Notes under the pieces: model-generated
Told to the model about the DNA's origin: nothing
Seen by the model: only the letters and a program-made list of their open reading frames with translations
The model's database searches: none
In this document: piece by piece, positions 46,401-59,539 of the stretch
Numbering within the stretch: the first letter of the stretch is position 1
Layout: each line of letters begins with the position of its first letter
Assembly (NCBI GenBank): GCA_038277395.1
Contig: CM076193.1
Span: 180,166,601 to 180,230,600 of the forward strand
Source of the DNA: Dryocosmus kuriphilus
Taxonomy: Eukaryota; Arthropoda; Insecta; Hymenoptera; Cynipidae
Direction: 5' to 3'
Length of the DNA: 64,000 nucleotides
Made by a program: the position numbers and the translations under genes

Positions 46401-49400
46401 TTTAGGGGAAAATGTATACCAAAAGGGACTTTCTTTGCTTTCTTAGACGTGCGAAAAGCCCTTTTTATTTAAACATTGAGCAAGGACAACACACCAAAAT
46501 CACTAATGAAAAAACACTGTATTCTTGCCTATTATACAAAAATTGGCAAACAAGCCCTACAAGAACTTTAAAACAAAAAAACGACCTTATACTAACGACT
46601 GATTTAAAGTTATGGTTTGAAACTTATGTCGGGTCCCATCCCAAAAAAATGGGGGAAATTTTGAGGAAAAAGATCGGGGGCCCCTTTACCCCTAAAAAAA
46701 AATTTTCCCCATCAACATAAAACAAGTTGAATCCAATAAGGCAGTTCATACGTTGATCTTCCACAATCAATCAAGAGGAAAAACTTGTGTAAACGTACAA
46801 AATAAAGACAACGAGGCTTTAAAGGGCAATACTCCAGCCTTCCACCCACCTACGATATTAAAAATGCTAATCGCGTTCAAAATACCAACAATACAAGGAA
46901 AATTGGATTTTTCCGACACATTTTTTCCCCAGTTCGCCAAGGATGTGAAAAAATTCAGAGAAGAACCAAATCTCTGTAAAAGGGCCAGGGCCAACTAAAA
47001 ATGAAAATAAATTCACAGGGTCCCTCTTAACCCTCCCCAACAAAAAAAGAGACACGCACGTAAATATTCTTCTTTGTCGGGGAAGAATTTTGTGTGGATG
47101 GTGAAGAAAAGAAAAAGAAAAAGGAAACCCAAACCTTAAATTTTCCTATTTTTTGGATTAAGGACCTATCAAATTTGGGCCCCTAACAACTGTCCCTGAA
47201 AAAAAAATAAGAAAATTTTCCTGTGATGGGGTGCTTGCACTACTTTGCAAGATAGAAAAAACGGGAACACACACTGAAGACTGTAAAAACTAAATGACTG
47301 CAAGTGGTGCTTCCCGAACCCGGAGGAACATTTTTTGAATTTAAGAATTTTAAAAACCGGAGCGAGCTCCTTTCATCATATACGGGGGATTTGTGAGTCC
47401 CTCTTTTAACCCAAATATGAGGGAAAGGAGCAGAAAGAACCTCGAATACTGGGGGCTTTGAAAAAAAATGGGTTTTCAATTTGGGCTACATGTTTAAGTG
47501 CATTATGAAAAAACACTGTCCTTTTACGACATGCCGGACGATGTGGAGCCCGGCAAAGTGGTTTGCTGAGCATTGCAAAAAAATTGCCCAGAAATGTGAC
47601 AAATTTTTTGGCTCTCCATACCAATGGAAAAAAAACTTTTGAGCAGCAGGGAAGCCTTATAGATCCCAAAAAAATTGTCACATTTGCCAGAAGGCACTAC
47701 TCCCCCAAATAAAAAAGGTGCATATCTTGCCCATTTGACAGTAAGTACCGTGGCCGCCATGAGCTTTGCAACTTGGTATATCGGGACCCCCAACCATACC
47801 TGTTGTGTTTCATAATCTGATGGTATGACCTCACTTTTCTTCGTGCATTGCAACACAATTTGAGGGAAAGGGTTTAAAGTTCTGGCGCTAAAATAAGGAA
47901 AAGTACATTTCCTTTCAAAAAATCTTTCGGAAACTCAAAAAAATTTTAATTCATCGATTCATTTAGTTTCAGGCCTCTTCCCAAGAATTTGCGTCATACC
48001 TCACTCAGTAAAAAAATTGTCAGTGCAGTGTTTGCGGTGTTAGGGAAAAGTTGAGTTTCTACAAAAGGGGTTTCTGCCCTAGAATACCTGGACCGAGGAC
48101 AGACTCAATGAAACCGAGCTTCCACCAAAAAAAAAATTTTCAGCAACGAAGATTCGCAATATCGGACGAAGATTAGCACAGCACAACATAGGGTGTGCAT
48201 TTAACATCAAGACACCCCGGCCAGTACGTCAGTCTTACATGAAAACGCGTTCAATTTTTGGCTGACTTTTCAAAAAGTTTCGGAAAAATTGCCCTGAGGC
48301 TTACGTTTTTGGGATCCACACCTACAAAACCACCCCCGTTGACATGGGATCCAGCTCACAATTCAAAGGAAAAATTTAGAATCCTCACCGATGTTGATAT
48401 GCTTAGATTGAAAAAGGCAAAAGGGGTGGAGTAAGTCAATCCCCCAACCGTTATGCCTTGCCAAAACAAATACATCCAGCGTTCAACAAAGAGGGGGAAA
48501 CATTTTTCATTAATATTTAGATGCAAATAACTGTAGGGTTGGGGCAAGGAACCCCCCCTCCCTTACGGGGGATTCGGTGGGGTTACGAATTTGAAAAAAT
48601 TTTATTTCGACATTCCAGACGTTTCACCCTTTGGGCTACATTCTGGAATAGTTTTGGACTATCCCCGGAACTTCATGACAAGCACAATGACTTCCTTTTT
48701 GCCCAAACACCGAGTCCACCGGGTCCAGCCGGGAGAAGCCCTAACTCCCTTTCCGCCGAAACGAAAGTACTTTCTCCATTATCGGCTCTGAAAAATGCAT
48801 TACCCCATGGATTGAAACTTGTAAAAATTTCATAAGTCTTAAAATTTCAATCATCACATGGTTGAAAAGTTACATTGATTTTAATACTGCAGAGGACAAA
48901 CGCTAAAAACGATTTGAAAAAAATTTCTCTTCAAAACTCATGAATAAGCATTTTAAAAGGGAAAGAAAATGGAGAACGTAAAAAAAAATACGTTGATGGA
49001 AACTCGGACAAAGGGGGGGGTAGGTATGGAGCAGAACCCTCATACCCGACCAAACTTTTCACAGCCCGAGCAACTTCAGTAAAAATCTCGTTGCGTTGAA
49101 CGAGAAAACAAAGTTTTGTTTAAAAGCCATCATGTAGGGCTTGCCAGTGCTGATACCCAAAAATCCTAATGTACGATTTTTCACTACGACTAAAACTTAA
49201 AAATACGGTGACAAATGCAAACAACAAAACACTGACACGGACGTCTTTTTACGAGTAAAATGTAAACTTTTAACGCCGACAGAAAACGACATTGAAAAAT
49301 TTGACACCCCCACTACCCTCAACAATGTTTTGGGAAATGCCGCAAGTCAACAAAAATTCGGGCCCATGAAGATGGTTTGCGGCAAAATCATCACTGATTT

Positions 49401-49760
49401 TGTTGGCTTGGGGAGAAAAATGTACAGTACCCTTTAAAGGGCGAAGACTTTGACAAAAAAGCCAAGGCTAAAACGGGCATGTACGCAAAACAACACATTC
49501 AACGACTAAAAACGGAATGCTTGAGAAATTTGTCAGTCCAAAGCAAACCCAGTATTCATCAGATAAAGAACACAATTCGAGACGATAAACAATCAAAAAT
49601 GCCTGAGTCCTTATGTATAAGCGATGCTTACTCGCCAACCCACAGACACACTTGCGTGGGGACACTACCGCTAGAGAAGAAAGGGACGTTGCGCACGACG
49701 ACAATGACGATATACTCACAGACAATGATTATGACCTTTTCTTGTTTTGTTAAAAATTAG
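46400..49760 (+). pseudogene. protein-primed family B DNA polymerase of Polinton type, many frameshifts
   Basis: Family B polymerase motifs occur in the right order over about 3.35 kb, the usual length for Polinton polymerases of roughly 1100 residues. They are a TDLKLWF block (about 46598-46618), NVQNKDNEA (near 46793), a CHIC zinc-binding-like pair (47676-47687), a VFHNL block (about 47790-47815, read across frames), LTDVDML (about 48384-48404), the DANN version of the DxxSLYP metal-binding motif A (48520-48531), a HDKHND segment (about 48674), GLKLVKIS (about 48811), the catalytic DTD of motif C (49234-49242), and FVGLGRKMYS (about 49398-49427). At least ten frame changes and several stops separate these blocks, often at homopolymers, so some may be sequencing errors. 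The family copies DNA from a protein primer at the inverted ends. Confidence is high for the family and low for exact limits. Confidence 0.75.
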
Positions 49761-50290
49761 TTACGCAGTCATATCATCATAACTCACTTTGACAACCCTT
49801 TGTAAATAATTACTTTCTGTAAATATGTTATTTTTATTATTATTATTATTACGTACAGCGTATCATAAAAATTAGTTACTCAAAATCATCAAAACTCCTT
49901 TGGATTTGCTTGTTAAAAATTATTTACTGAGTCTATCAAACGCACTTTGTAAACACCTTTGTAAATTTACTTTCTTGTAAATATGTTATTTTTATTATTT
50001 TTATTATTATTACTGTACAGCGGTATCATAAAATTAGTTCTGCAGATAATCATCATAACTCCACTTTGACATCGCCTTTGAAAATAGTTACTTTCTTGTA
50101 AAATTTTTATTTATTATTATTAAATTATTATTATTATTTTTATTACTGTACGCCTTCCCCAAAAAAAATTAGTTACTGCAGACATATCACATAACTGCAC
50201 TTTGAAAATCGCCTTTGTAATATTTACTTTCTTGTAAATATTTTTATTATTATTATTTTTATTACTTACAGCGGTATTACCTGCTTGAGG
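49750..50290 (+). repeat. tandem repeat of about 115-150 bp with TTATTA tracts
   Basis: Units start with AAAATTAGTTACTGCAG-like sequence at about 49752, 49868, 50030 and 50168. Each contains CATCATAACTCCACTTTGAC, TTTACTTTCTTGTAAATA, a TTATTATTATTATT tract and TACAGCGGTATCAT. The array follows directly after the polymerase frame. Confidence 0.75.
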
Positions 50291-52455
50291 AAAAAGGGAT
50301 TTTTGCAAATCGGACCTAGTTCAACTTTTTAATGGGTATATAGGATTATATATTTAAAAAGACAAAAGTAATGCATATAAATTGTTTTTTTTTCTTTTTA
50401 TCAAAACCTTACATCACCAGTTAACAACAATATTTTTAAAATATACTTTTAAGTTTAGTCTAACAGGGTTTTATCGTTTTTTTATCGTTGCTTAAACTTG
50501 ACTCAACGTTGGTTTATCGTTCTTCAACTTTGGGCTCAACGTTGGTTCATCTTTGCTTCAAACTTTGGCTCAACGTTGGCTCAACGTTGCCTCAACTTTG
50601 CTTCAACGTTAAAGAAATTTTAGGCAACTTTGGGCTCAACGTTGTTTCAACGTTGTTTCAACGTTGACTAAACTTTGCACAGATTAATTCAACATTGATT
50701 ATAATCTGATTTGCATCCAGCTGTTGTGTAACTATCAACCCCAAAACCACTTTACATAACTTTTTTGACACGTCTCTTGATTATTTTTTCCACAAGGTAT
50801 ACGACTGGATTTTCTTTTTTGAAAAGTTCCGTTCAAAGAACCGCCACGATGTTTCTCTTGATATCCTTGTCTTGTACACCCCTGGATTTTGGATATAATT
50901 TGAGTGACAGTAAATCTCTCTTTTTTCCAGTTGGGAGGTGTATACTTTAACTTCCTTCATAAAATTTTTAGTCAAAGTTTTATTATATAAGCCATATACC
51001 AGAAGAATGTCGTTTGCGCAGGCGCAAAGTTATTGTACATAAAACAAAACCCTCTAATCATGAAAAAAAAAACCGAGTCCCCATATTTAAATTACGTAAT
51101 CCTATTTATACTGTAAGGTTCTGCACACCATTTTCCCTGTACCAACTCTAAAAACGTTACCCTAAAATTTTATTTTCCCCCTTTTCCATAATAAAACTGA
51201 GACAATTTTCCCCCTCTCCAGCTATAAAACTGAGGACAATTTTTTCCCCCTCTCCACGATAAAACGAGGCAATTTTTTCCCCCCTTTTTTCCAGCTAAAA
51301 AAACTGAGGAAAATATTTTCCCCTCTCCAGCTGATAAAACTGGGACAATTTTTTTCCCCCCTTTCCCAGCTAATAAACTGGCATATAGGAAAAGGCGGAT
51401 GGGCTGAGCTTGCACAGGGTCTTCTCCACCTCATACTCTCAGTTTTATTACGGGAAAGGGGGGAAAAAAATTTGCCCTCTTTTTTATCACGGAAGGGAAA
51501 ATATTGTCCTCATTTTTTATTACGAAAGGGGGGGAAAAAATTGTCCTTTTTATCACTGGAGAGGGGAAAAAATTTGTCCCCATTTTATAGTGGGGGGGGG
51601 AAAATATGCCCCTCATTTTATTAGCTGGAAAGGGGAAAAAAAATTTTCGGGTAAGTTTTAGGTTGGTACGGGGAAAATGGTGTGCAAACCCCTTACACTA
51701 ACTACGTCATCTACGTAATAAAATAGGCGACTGGGTTTTTTGTTTCATGATAAGGGTTATTTTCAGGGACAATAACTTGCGCCTGCGCAATCGACATCTC
51801 TCTCTGCGTATATGGCGTTTTATAAAAACTCTAACGTAAATTATTTTTGAAGGTAAATTAAAAATAACACCCCCCAACTGGACAAGAGAGATATTCACTG
51901 CACTCAAGTTAATCCAACAACCAGGGGGGTACAAACACAAGGACTATCAAAGCAAACATCCCGGCGATTCTAGAACAGAAAATTTTCAAAGAGAAGCATC
52001 CAGTCGTATACCTTGGGAAAAAGTAAACAAGAACTTTTCAATAAAGTCATGTAAATGGGTTGGCTTTGATAGTTCACACAAACTGGATAACAAAACAATA
52101 TATAATCAAGTTAATTAACTCTGTGCAATGTTGGCAACGTTTAAGCAACGTTTAAAACAACGTTGACCAACGTTGACCAACGTTCCTCAACGTTGAAAAC
52201 AACGTTGAAGCAACGTTAGGGAACGTTTTCCAAAAGTTTTAGCCAACGTTGAAGAACGAGAACCCAACTTGAGCCAACGTTGAAGCAACGAAAACCCAAA
52301 GTTTAGTCAACGTTGAAGCAAACCCAAAACCACGATAACCAATGTGCATTCATATCTTGTCTTTATTCAAAATAGAGCATCCTAAATACCCCTATTTACA
52401 AAGTTGGACAAGAGATAGATTTGCATCGAATCCATTCACTCATCTCAAGGTGATA
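50290..52455. repeat. 2.2-kb central palindrome of the Polinton-like element
   Basis: The sequence is mirrored about a centre near 51390. AAATCGGACCTAGTTCAACT-type sequence (50310) faces its counterpart near 52400-52430. CAACGTTG-rich arrays at 50480-50690 face 52125-52320. The segment with CGTATACGACTGGATT faces CAGTCGTATACC (50795 against 51990). GCACACCATTTTCCC (51123) faces GGGAAAATGGTGTGC (51671). The innermost 51165-51400 and 51430-51650 are 35-45-base repeats of the type ATAAAACTGAGGACAATTTT followed by CCCC in opposite orientations. Similarity ends abruptly at about 50290 and 52455. Confidence 0.7.
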
Positions 52456-55400
52456 CCGCAAACGTCACCAGCAGGCACAACTGCTGATGATGCTTGGACG
52501 ATACTGAACTTTCCGTACCACTTCAGCAGGGAATGTCGCAGTGCAGCGCACCAAATAATAAAAAAACAAAGGACGAAAATAACCCGGACCCTGTTACACA
52601 TCTCCCACTGTCCCCCAAAAGAAAAAAAAAAAAACAAAGTTAGAGAAAGAAAAAACCCTGGCATCACATACCGTGATCCCAAGACGTTCAAAAAAAACAA
52701 AAAGAACCCCATTGAGAACACCCCACCCTCCGGATAAAAAAACGAAAAAAACATGAGATACACCCCAGGTCGGAGAAAACTGCTTCCAACACCCTCAAAC
52801 TCAGTCGAAATCAATCCACACACACCGAAAACAACGCTAGTAAACCCCAATAACCAAACTCCAAAGAACACCCAATAGAAACCGTTGCACTCCAAAGTTG
52901 TGAGCAACCGTATAGACAAGACCAAAAACCTGCACGCATCAAGGGAAGCGCTCCATAATAAGAACCTATTATAAAAACCAACAATGCTGAAATAAGCTTT
53001 ATTTTTATTCGTTAAAAAACATAAAAAAAAAAACTGTAACCCCAACAATCAAAAAAAAACGTACTCCAGATAGGCCTGAAAATCCGTGAAAAACAGAAAA
53101 ACGATTTGACCCCCCAACTCAATAACCAAATCCGCTCAACTAGATGCGTACAAAAAAGCACCAAGAAAACAAAAAATTAGGAAAAATACAATCAAAGGCG
53201 ATCTATAACCAAACCCAGAAAAACAACTTTCCGCTCCCCCCGAAATCCGCCCCCCAGTGGAGAGAGCGTGCGGAGATTGTGCAGATTTAACACTTAAAAA
53301 AAGACGCAACAAACAATTCTACAAACATATATTAAAAAAAATTAAACAAATAAAATGTAGAAAAATAAAACAAAAAAAAAAAAAAAAAGTAATCCCCTAT
53401 CAGTCATAGAGATTCACAACAAAAAAAAAACCAGGTCTCCAGCAAAAAAAATAAAACCGATTAAAGAAAAAATAATCAAAATTGAGTTATATATATGTCC
53501 TTATCCGCAAACCCCCCCGCCGCCTAACCAAAGAAAAATCTAATGCAAAAATAAATAAGACAGACAAGTTTCTACAACATATTTGAAGCCATATAAACCA
53601 TCCCAATTAAATAAGGGAGCAACAAAACTCTCCAAAATTTAGTCTTTTAAAAACAACACCTTCCAATGAAAAGATAGTGTCAAACATTATACCAAACTAA
53701 CACATAACAAACCCCAAATTTACCTGCGTCCAAAAAACCTACACAAAAGAACAAAATCGCTGTAAATTTAGAGGTTTGCACTACCTATTGACCCCACCCA
53801 ATATTACGGCATGCCGTAACATCATTCAAAGTGCCGACATCCGTTCGCTGAACTTTTCGCCAAATCAAGCCAAAATAGGAGATCAAAAAACAAAAAAATG
53901 TTTCTTTTTTTAAACCCCCCGCGACAATGTTCATGTGATCCCCCACAGGCGTGGATAGTTTTAGGTCTTCAACCATTAAATCAGCCAAATCCGTACAATG
54001 AAGTTAAAGACACCCCCAGACGCCCCCCTTGATCAATTTCCGAAGGGCTATTAGTCGGATTTTCCCCTCCGAACATCCTTCCCAACTTTGTAGGAAATTC
54101 CTTGCCTCATAACAACAATAAATCCCAAAATCGTTCCCCCACTACGCAAGACCATAGACAAAACCTGGAAAAAATAACTTTAGAAAACTGGCCCATGGTC
54201 AAAACCTGTCGAACGTTTCCCTATCTCGGACGTATAGCCATAAAGCGGTACCCAAAAAACCTCAAAAATTGACAAAACAGAAATCGAGAAACAAAAACCT
54301 AAAATGAAAAGAAATTTCTAATTTCTAAAAAAAAACACTCCCAAAAGGTTGGGTGTTTTAAAAAATCAATAAAAGCACAGTGAATGTACAAAGTTTAAAA
54401 AAGAGGACTTATACAAAAACTAGGACAGTCATTGACGTCGACGTGTCTAGGTACCCCCATGTGGTACCCCCGAGTGTTTCGACACATCCAGTTGCACTAA
54501 GCCCAAAGTCGACCTCCTAAGACCACCTACCTTCGCACGCCCCCGTCTAGTTCAGCCACTCCCTGCAATGGATTCACATCAAAATCTATCAACGGACGAA
54601 ACTGTCCAATACACCGCAAAGTGCAGCAAACCTTCAACTTCCTGTTTCCATTGGTCCGGCAGACTCCTCGCACCCCCCATTTTGCCAGGTACAATTATCT
54701 TGGTGGTCACCCCTCCCACCCGCCTACCAGGACCCCGGCCCTCCTTGACAACACCGCCACCCACCCTCTTAACAAACTCCCCCAATCCTCCGAGTAATCC
54801 CCTCGAAGACCGTCCTATCCCCCACCTCAGCCTGTTCATGAACCGATCAGTAACGATAATGATGTTACCAAAACGAACCCCACCCAAAACCCCCCTTGGC
54901 AGATGAGCTGCACCAATACGAACCGAATGTGCCTAGCATTTTCCAGTGGATACTTGACACGCACCTCCGCAAACCGAGCCATCAGAACGAACCTTAAACA
55001 CCAACACCCAACCCACCCATACAGTCCGTATCTTGTAAACAACGTCCTCACACAATCCCATAAAGGGACAAGCCTCTCCCTTCCCCCCCCAACACAACAC
55101 TTTTCGTACAGTTCCCTCCGCGACCGTGTGTAGGCAATGCAAACATACCCCCAACGTAATTTTAAACAAAGCTGATCCATCTGAACAGTGAATAATCCAG
55201 TCGCATTTTACTCCTTCCTCGGTATGGCCCCTCTCCATGATACACCTTTTACCATGATAGGATTGATAGGAATTAAGTGATTACACCTCCCCCCATCCCT
55301 CCTTACCCACTTCACACTTGCACCAACCCATATAGATTGTGGCCCAGAACTCAAGAACCCGTCCTCCAACTCATTAGGTCATAGCAAGTCCGAGAGGACC

Positions 55401-57650
55401 CCCCAGATTGTCCCTCGTCAACGCGTTATACACCTTAATCGTTCCAAGGTGACTGGTAAAAGCTTCCTTGATCTCCCCCTGCCTTTAGTCCTTAACAACA
55501 CCCATTAACCGTGGACCCCCACTTTAAATCTTCTCCCCAATATGCGGTTCAACTCTATTCTTGTGCTTCTTCCTCTTTCGTTTAGCTCATGCCACCTCTC
55601 CTTTAACCAACTGAGTAGCTAGTAACCCCCCCTCCCACCCGCCACTCTTCCCCACCCCCCCCCCCCCCAGACTGGCCCCGCGGCCCTCCCACCTGGCCCA
55701 CAATACAATTCCAGTCTGCAGGATTGACTCCAGCTTTAATAGTCAATCCTTCACAATCTCTCCTGGATCATTAAACATCGCCCCCAAAAACTGTATTTCA
55801 TCCCAGGTGGTGTTATGGACCCGAGGAGTATGACACACACTTGTAACTCGAGAATGAGAAGCATTTGATCCACCTCCCCCCAAGACCCCCTAAGATTTGT
55901 CCGCCCAACCCAAATCATCTCCCCACCCACCATCCCCTCCATCCTGTCTTGAACCAAAAATCTAAGCAGTCACTTTCCCACCACCCCCACCCTTTTATCC
56001 CCTTGGCGCAAGCTTCCCCCCCCATCAATCCCCCCTCGTTCCTAAATAATATCCAGTCTCCCTGACACCCCCTCCTTAATTCCAAACTCTAAAACTCATC
56101 TAATTTCCACCAAATGTCGGCCCAATTGACTTTTAAATTTCCTCACGGCGAGCCCCGCCGACCTCGCATCATCATTCAACCTGGTCTCCGCCTGCAACGT
56201 CCGATCACCAAGCGCAAAATTAACCAAAATCTTGTAAAACAATTGCAAAATAAAAACCTAGATGTTAGCTAACACGCCAGGCATCCCCCTCCTCCAAGAA
56301 ATTAAACCAAGAAACCCCCACTGCGGTACAGTCCCAAAACTCAGCGGTTTGCATGTTACCCAACATAATTACCCCACGTGGGGAAATAACGGGTAAGGGC
56401 TTGGCTTATATTCTTTTCGCTCAATCAAAGAACTAGAACTTAACCCCTTCTCTTTTCATTCCGAAGTGTCACGTTAAATAAAACCGCCCTTAAACTGGGA
56501 AGGCTACGATATTCTACCTTCCTCGCATATCTCGAAGTACGCCACCCCGTGGACTGTTAACCAGATCAGCCGATTATAAAATTTCCACTACAACGAAACC
56601 CTCAGTTATGCTCTTAACTCGCTTTTGTACCAATATTATCACTAAAATTCGAATAATAACAAACAGAGTGAATATACCTGTATAACAGAAAACCAATTGT
56701 TTCCCCATCGAATCCTCAAGATCAGTTCATTCCCTCCAATTCAATCTACGTTGTCCAATAGATTTTTTTCCCAATCGATTTCACTGTAAGCAATACCCGC
56801 GCTCCATACTTCAATCAATACCGAATCACAATCAAGAAAATGCTCCAATTCAGGGTTTTTCACCTAGCCATGATGTTGGAAGTTCAATATTATTCCTTCT
56901 CAAAGACATTTATACCACCAATATCCGGACGCCACAAAAACCCCCCCCGTATGTGTTGGCCCACAAACCAGTATTAGTCAAATAAACCCTAATGCCCGCC
57001 CCCCGGGCCGTGGTGATTAATTAGCCATGAACATCGTCGAAACTTAGGCGCCACTGACAAAATTCTGTTGATCGACCCACAATCTCCAACCTACATTCAT
57101 ATTTCTTCCTACAAATTTATTAACATTAACCACTTCAAGACACCCTAAACTGCCTTCACCACCCCGACTACTATTAAATGTCTGATCAAAATTCTTAATT
57201 TAAATCATTCCATAATGACAACCCCAATCCGTCCCGGTTGCTTACGCACCCCAGACAATCGAACCGACACCCTCCCCCCCTCAACCCCCCACTTTCCCCC
57301 CCAAGCCCTCCCACCTTTTCCCTTACTGATTAAAAAAGACAAAAAAAAATGGAACCCCCAATCGTTGCAGACACCGCGGCTTACCCCACATTATCCACCT
57401 AAAACCCCCCATCCGTCTCAGAAACAAGAATTCACTTCAACCCTAATATGACGCAATCCGATGACCGCTTCCTTAGAAACGTTCTCCCAAACCCCCATTC
57501 CTTGAATAAGGAATATTAAACCTACTACCCCCTCCTGTCCAAATCGCCGGCCCCACATCTTATGATTGCCTACCGTATTTCTCAGACCCCCTCCCCGCGA
57601 TCACGCCGTACTCCAACCTACGGGACCCCCAAAAATCTTAACCCCCGGCC
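52456..57650. other. right half of the Polinton-like element, C-rich, unreadable
   Basis: By position this should hold further element genes, possibly on the minus strand and so converging on the central palindrome. The plus strand is filled with CCCC and AAAA runs, frames break every few dozen bases, and I could not identify an integrase, ATPase, protease or capsid motif on either strand. The minus-strand frame 52440-53048 (202 codons) is Phe/Val/Leu-rich and looks like a by-product of skewed composition. Confidence 0.4.
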
Positions 57651-57733
57651 TAAACTTTCACCCCTCCCCCCCCCCAATTACCACCCCCCCCCCACTCACC
57701 CCCCACCCCCGTCCAAGTTTACGCTCCCCCCGC

Positions 57734-57766
<33 letters not shown>

Positions 57767-58155
57767 CACCACCCCCCTCCCCCCCCCCCACCCCCCCCGA
57801 GCCCCGCCAAGCCCCCCCCCAACCCCAGACCCCCCCCCATCCCCATCCCAATTGAACCCCCAGAATCCCCCCCCCCATTCCCCACCACCCCCCCCCCCCC
57901 CCCCCGCCCCACCCCCCAATACAGGAATTTCCTAAATCCCCCCAACCCCCCCCAAGTTTCGCCTACTTCCCCTAACTGAGTTGCGTACCAAAACCCCCCC
58001 CCCCCCCCCCCCCCACCCCCCCCCCCGCATCCCCCCAACCCCAACCCCCCTACCCCCCCCCCCACATCTAAACCCACACCCCTCAACCACCCCCACACCC
58101 CCCCCCCTCCTCCTAACCCCTTAATACCCCTCAACCCCCCCCCCCCCCCCCCCAT

Positions 58156-58244
<89 letters not shown>

Positions 58245-58310
58245 ACCTCCCCCCCCCCCCCGCACCCCCCCCTACCCTCCCCCCCCCCCCCCCCCCCCAC
58301 TCTTGCCCTT
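57651..58310. repeat. near-pure poly-C region
   Basis: About 650 bases that are overwhelmingly C with scattered A and T, including unbroken runs of 30 or more. It abuts the right terminal repeat. No counterpart exists at the mirrored place on the left side, which suggests base-calling or consensus failure more than real sequence. Confidence 0.7.
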
Positions 58311-58379
58311 TAAATTTTGCGTAACTTGTCGAAACGGGAATTCTAGAACATCTGACGTGAATAATGAAGAAAGCAAAAA

Positions 58380-59539
58380 GCAAAAAAAAAAACTTTGGGT
58401 TTTTTTTAAAAATTTTTGCCTATAATTTATCAGCCCGAGAAAGTTTCCCCTTCTCCTAATCCCTTTTTTCCCTATCGCTTACCTTTTCGAGATATCGCAA
58501 AATTTTGAAAAATGCAAAAAAAATTTTGGAAATTTTTAAATTTTTTTTTAAAGGGTATCATTTATATCATGTGAAAAACTTCCCACTTTTCCTAACACTT
58601 TTTTCATATCTCTTACGGTTTTCGAGATACGAAAATTTTGAAATTACAAAAAAATTTTTTTAATTTTGAAAAAAATTTTAGCGTATCAATAGATTGGTTT
58701 GAAAAGCGTTTTAATAAATGAAAATTTTTTTCCGTTTTTGGGGGGGGCTCTTTCCGTTTTTGAGATACCACCAAATTTTGAAAAACCAAAAAAAACAAAA
58801 ATGTTGGAATTTTTAAAATTTTTTAACGCTATCATTTTGATCAGTCGAGGAAACCCCTTTTTTTTTAAACCCAAAATTTGTCCGTTTTTACGTGCTCTTT
58901 CCCTTTTCGAGATATCGCAAAAATTTGAAAAAAGAGCATAAAAAAACAAAAAAAACTTGGAATTTTTGACATTTTTTTAGTCTATATTTATATCATGTGA
59001 AAAACTTCTCCATTGTCCTAAAGTCTTTGACATATCTCTTACGGTTTTCTGTATGAACAATTTTGGGAAATGGGAAATTCCCTTACATAAACCCTGACTG
59101 CATTTCTACTTGCTTATGGGAAGAGAAGGAGTAAGGGTGGTGATTTTTGTGTCTCTACTACTTCGTCTAAAGTAACTTAGCCGGACAGAACCACGTCAAT
59201 TCCGAGGGATTAGTCTGGAACAGAACCCTTTTTAACGGCCAACGTTTTAAAAAGTTTTTTCACGATTTTTAGATTCTAACTTACGATGAGGAACAAAACC
59301 CCAATTTCGTCTTTCCGACAGGTAACAAACTGCCACAATTCTACCTTACCGACTGAAGGGAACAAAATGCCCCATTTTCTGCCTTACCGACTGAAGGAAA
59401 AACGCCATGTTTCTAATAGATCCAAATCCTACCTTTCCCACTGAAGGGAATACCGACTGGCGGGAAATGATTTAGCCCGGAACAGAACCCAACCCCTGTA
59501 AGTAGCAACCCGTCGAGGTGAGGCCGTAGCCCCCTTGCT
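58380..59539 (-). repeat. right terminal inverted repeat
   Basis: Inverted counterpart of 43872-45110. The GGTTTTCGAGATA motif recurs about every 140 bases (near 58478, 58618, 58757, 58906, 59043). The ACCGACTGAAGGGAACAAA units lie at 59300-59460, and the closing CCCTTGCT ends at 59539. Sequence quality is better than in the adjoining C-rich stretch, but the two repeats still differ by many small indels. Confidence 0.75.

Larger units (their letters stand above)
43872..59539. mobile_element. Polinton/Maverick-like element, about 15.7 kb, degraded
   Basis: The left end AGCAAGGGGCTA is mirrored by the right end TAGCCCCCTTGCT. Inverted similarity continues through CCTCGAGGGGTTG, the GGGTTGGGTTCT block and the GGTAAG-type repeats for about 1.2 kb (43872-45110 against 58380-59539). 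Ends of the AG...CT type, terminal repeats with internal tandem repeats, total size and a protein-primed DNA polymerase B all fit Polintons. I did not find a 6-bp target duplication (TAATAT left, ATACTA right) and could not identify integrase, ATPase or capsid genes, because the right half (52460-58300) is unreadable. An adintovirus-like relative is possible. Many frameshifts show that this sequence as assembled cannot encode a working element. Confidence 0.7.

Noticed and set aside
52440..53048. 202-codon minus-strand frame rich in Phe, Leu and Val
   Set aside because: Composition follows from A- and C-rich plus-strand runs, no domain is recognisable, and the region is of doubtful quality.
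57658..58383. 241-codon glycine-rich frame
   Set aside because: Translation of a nearly pure poly-C stretch.
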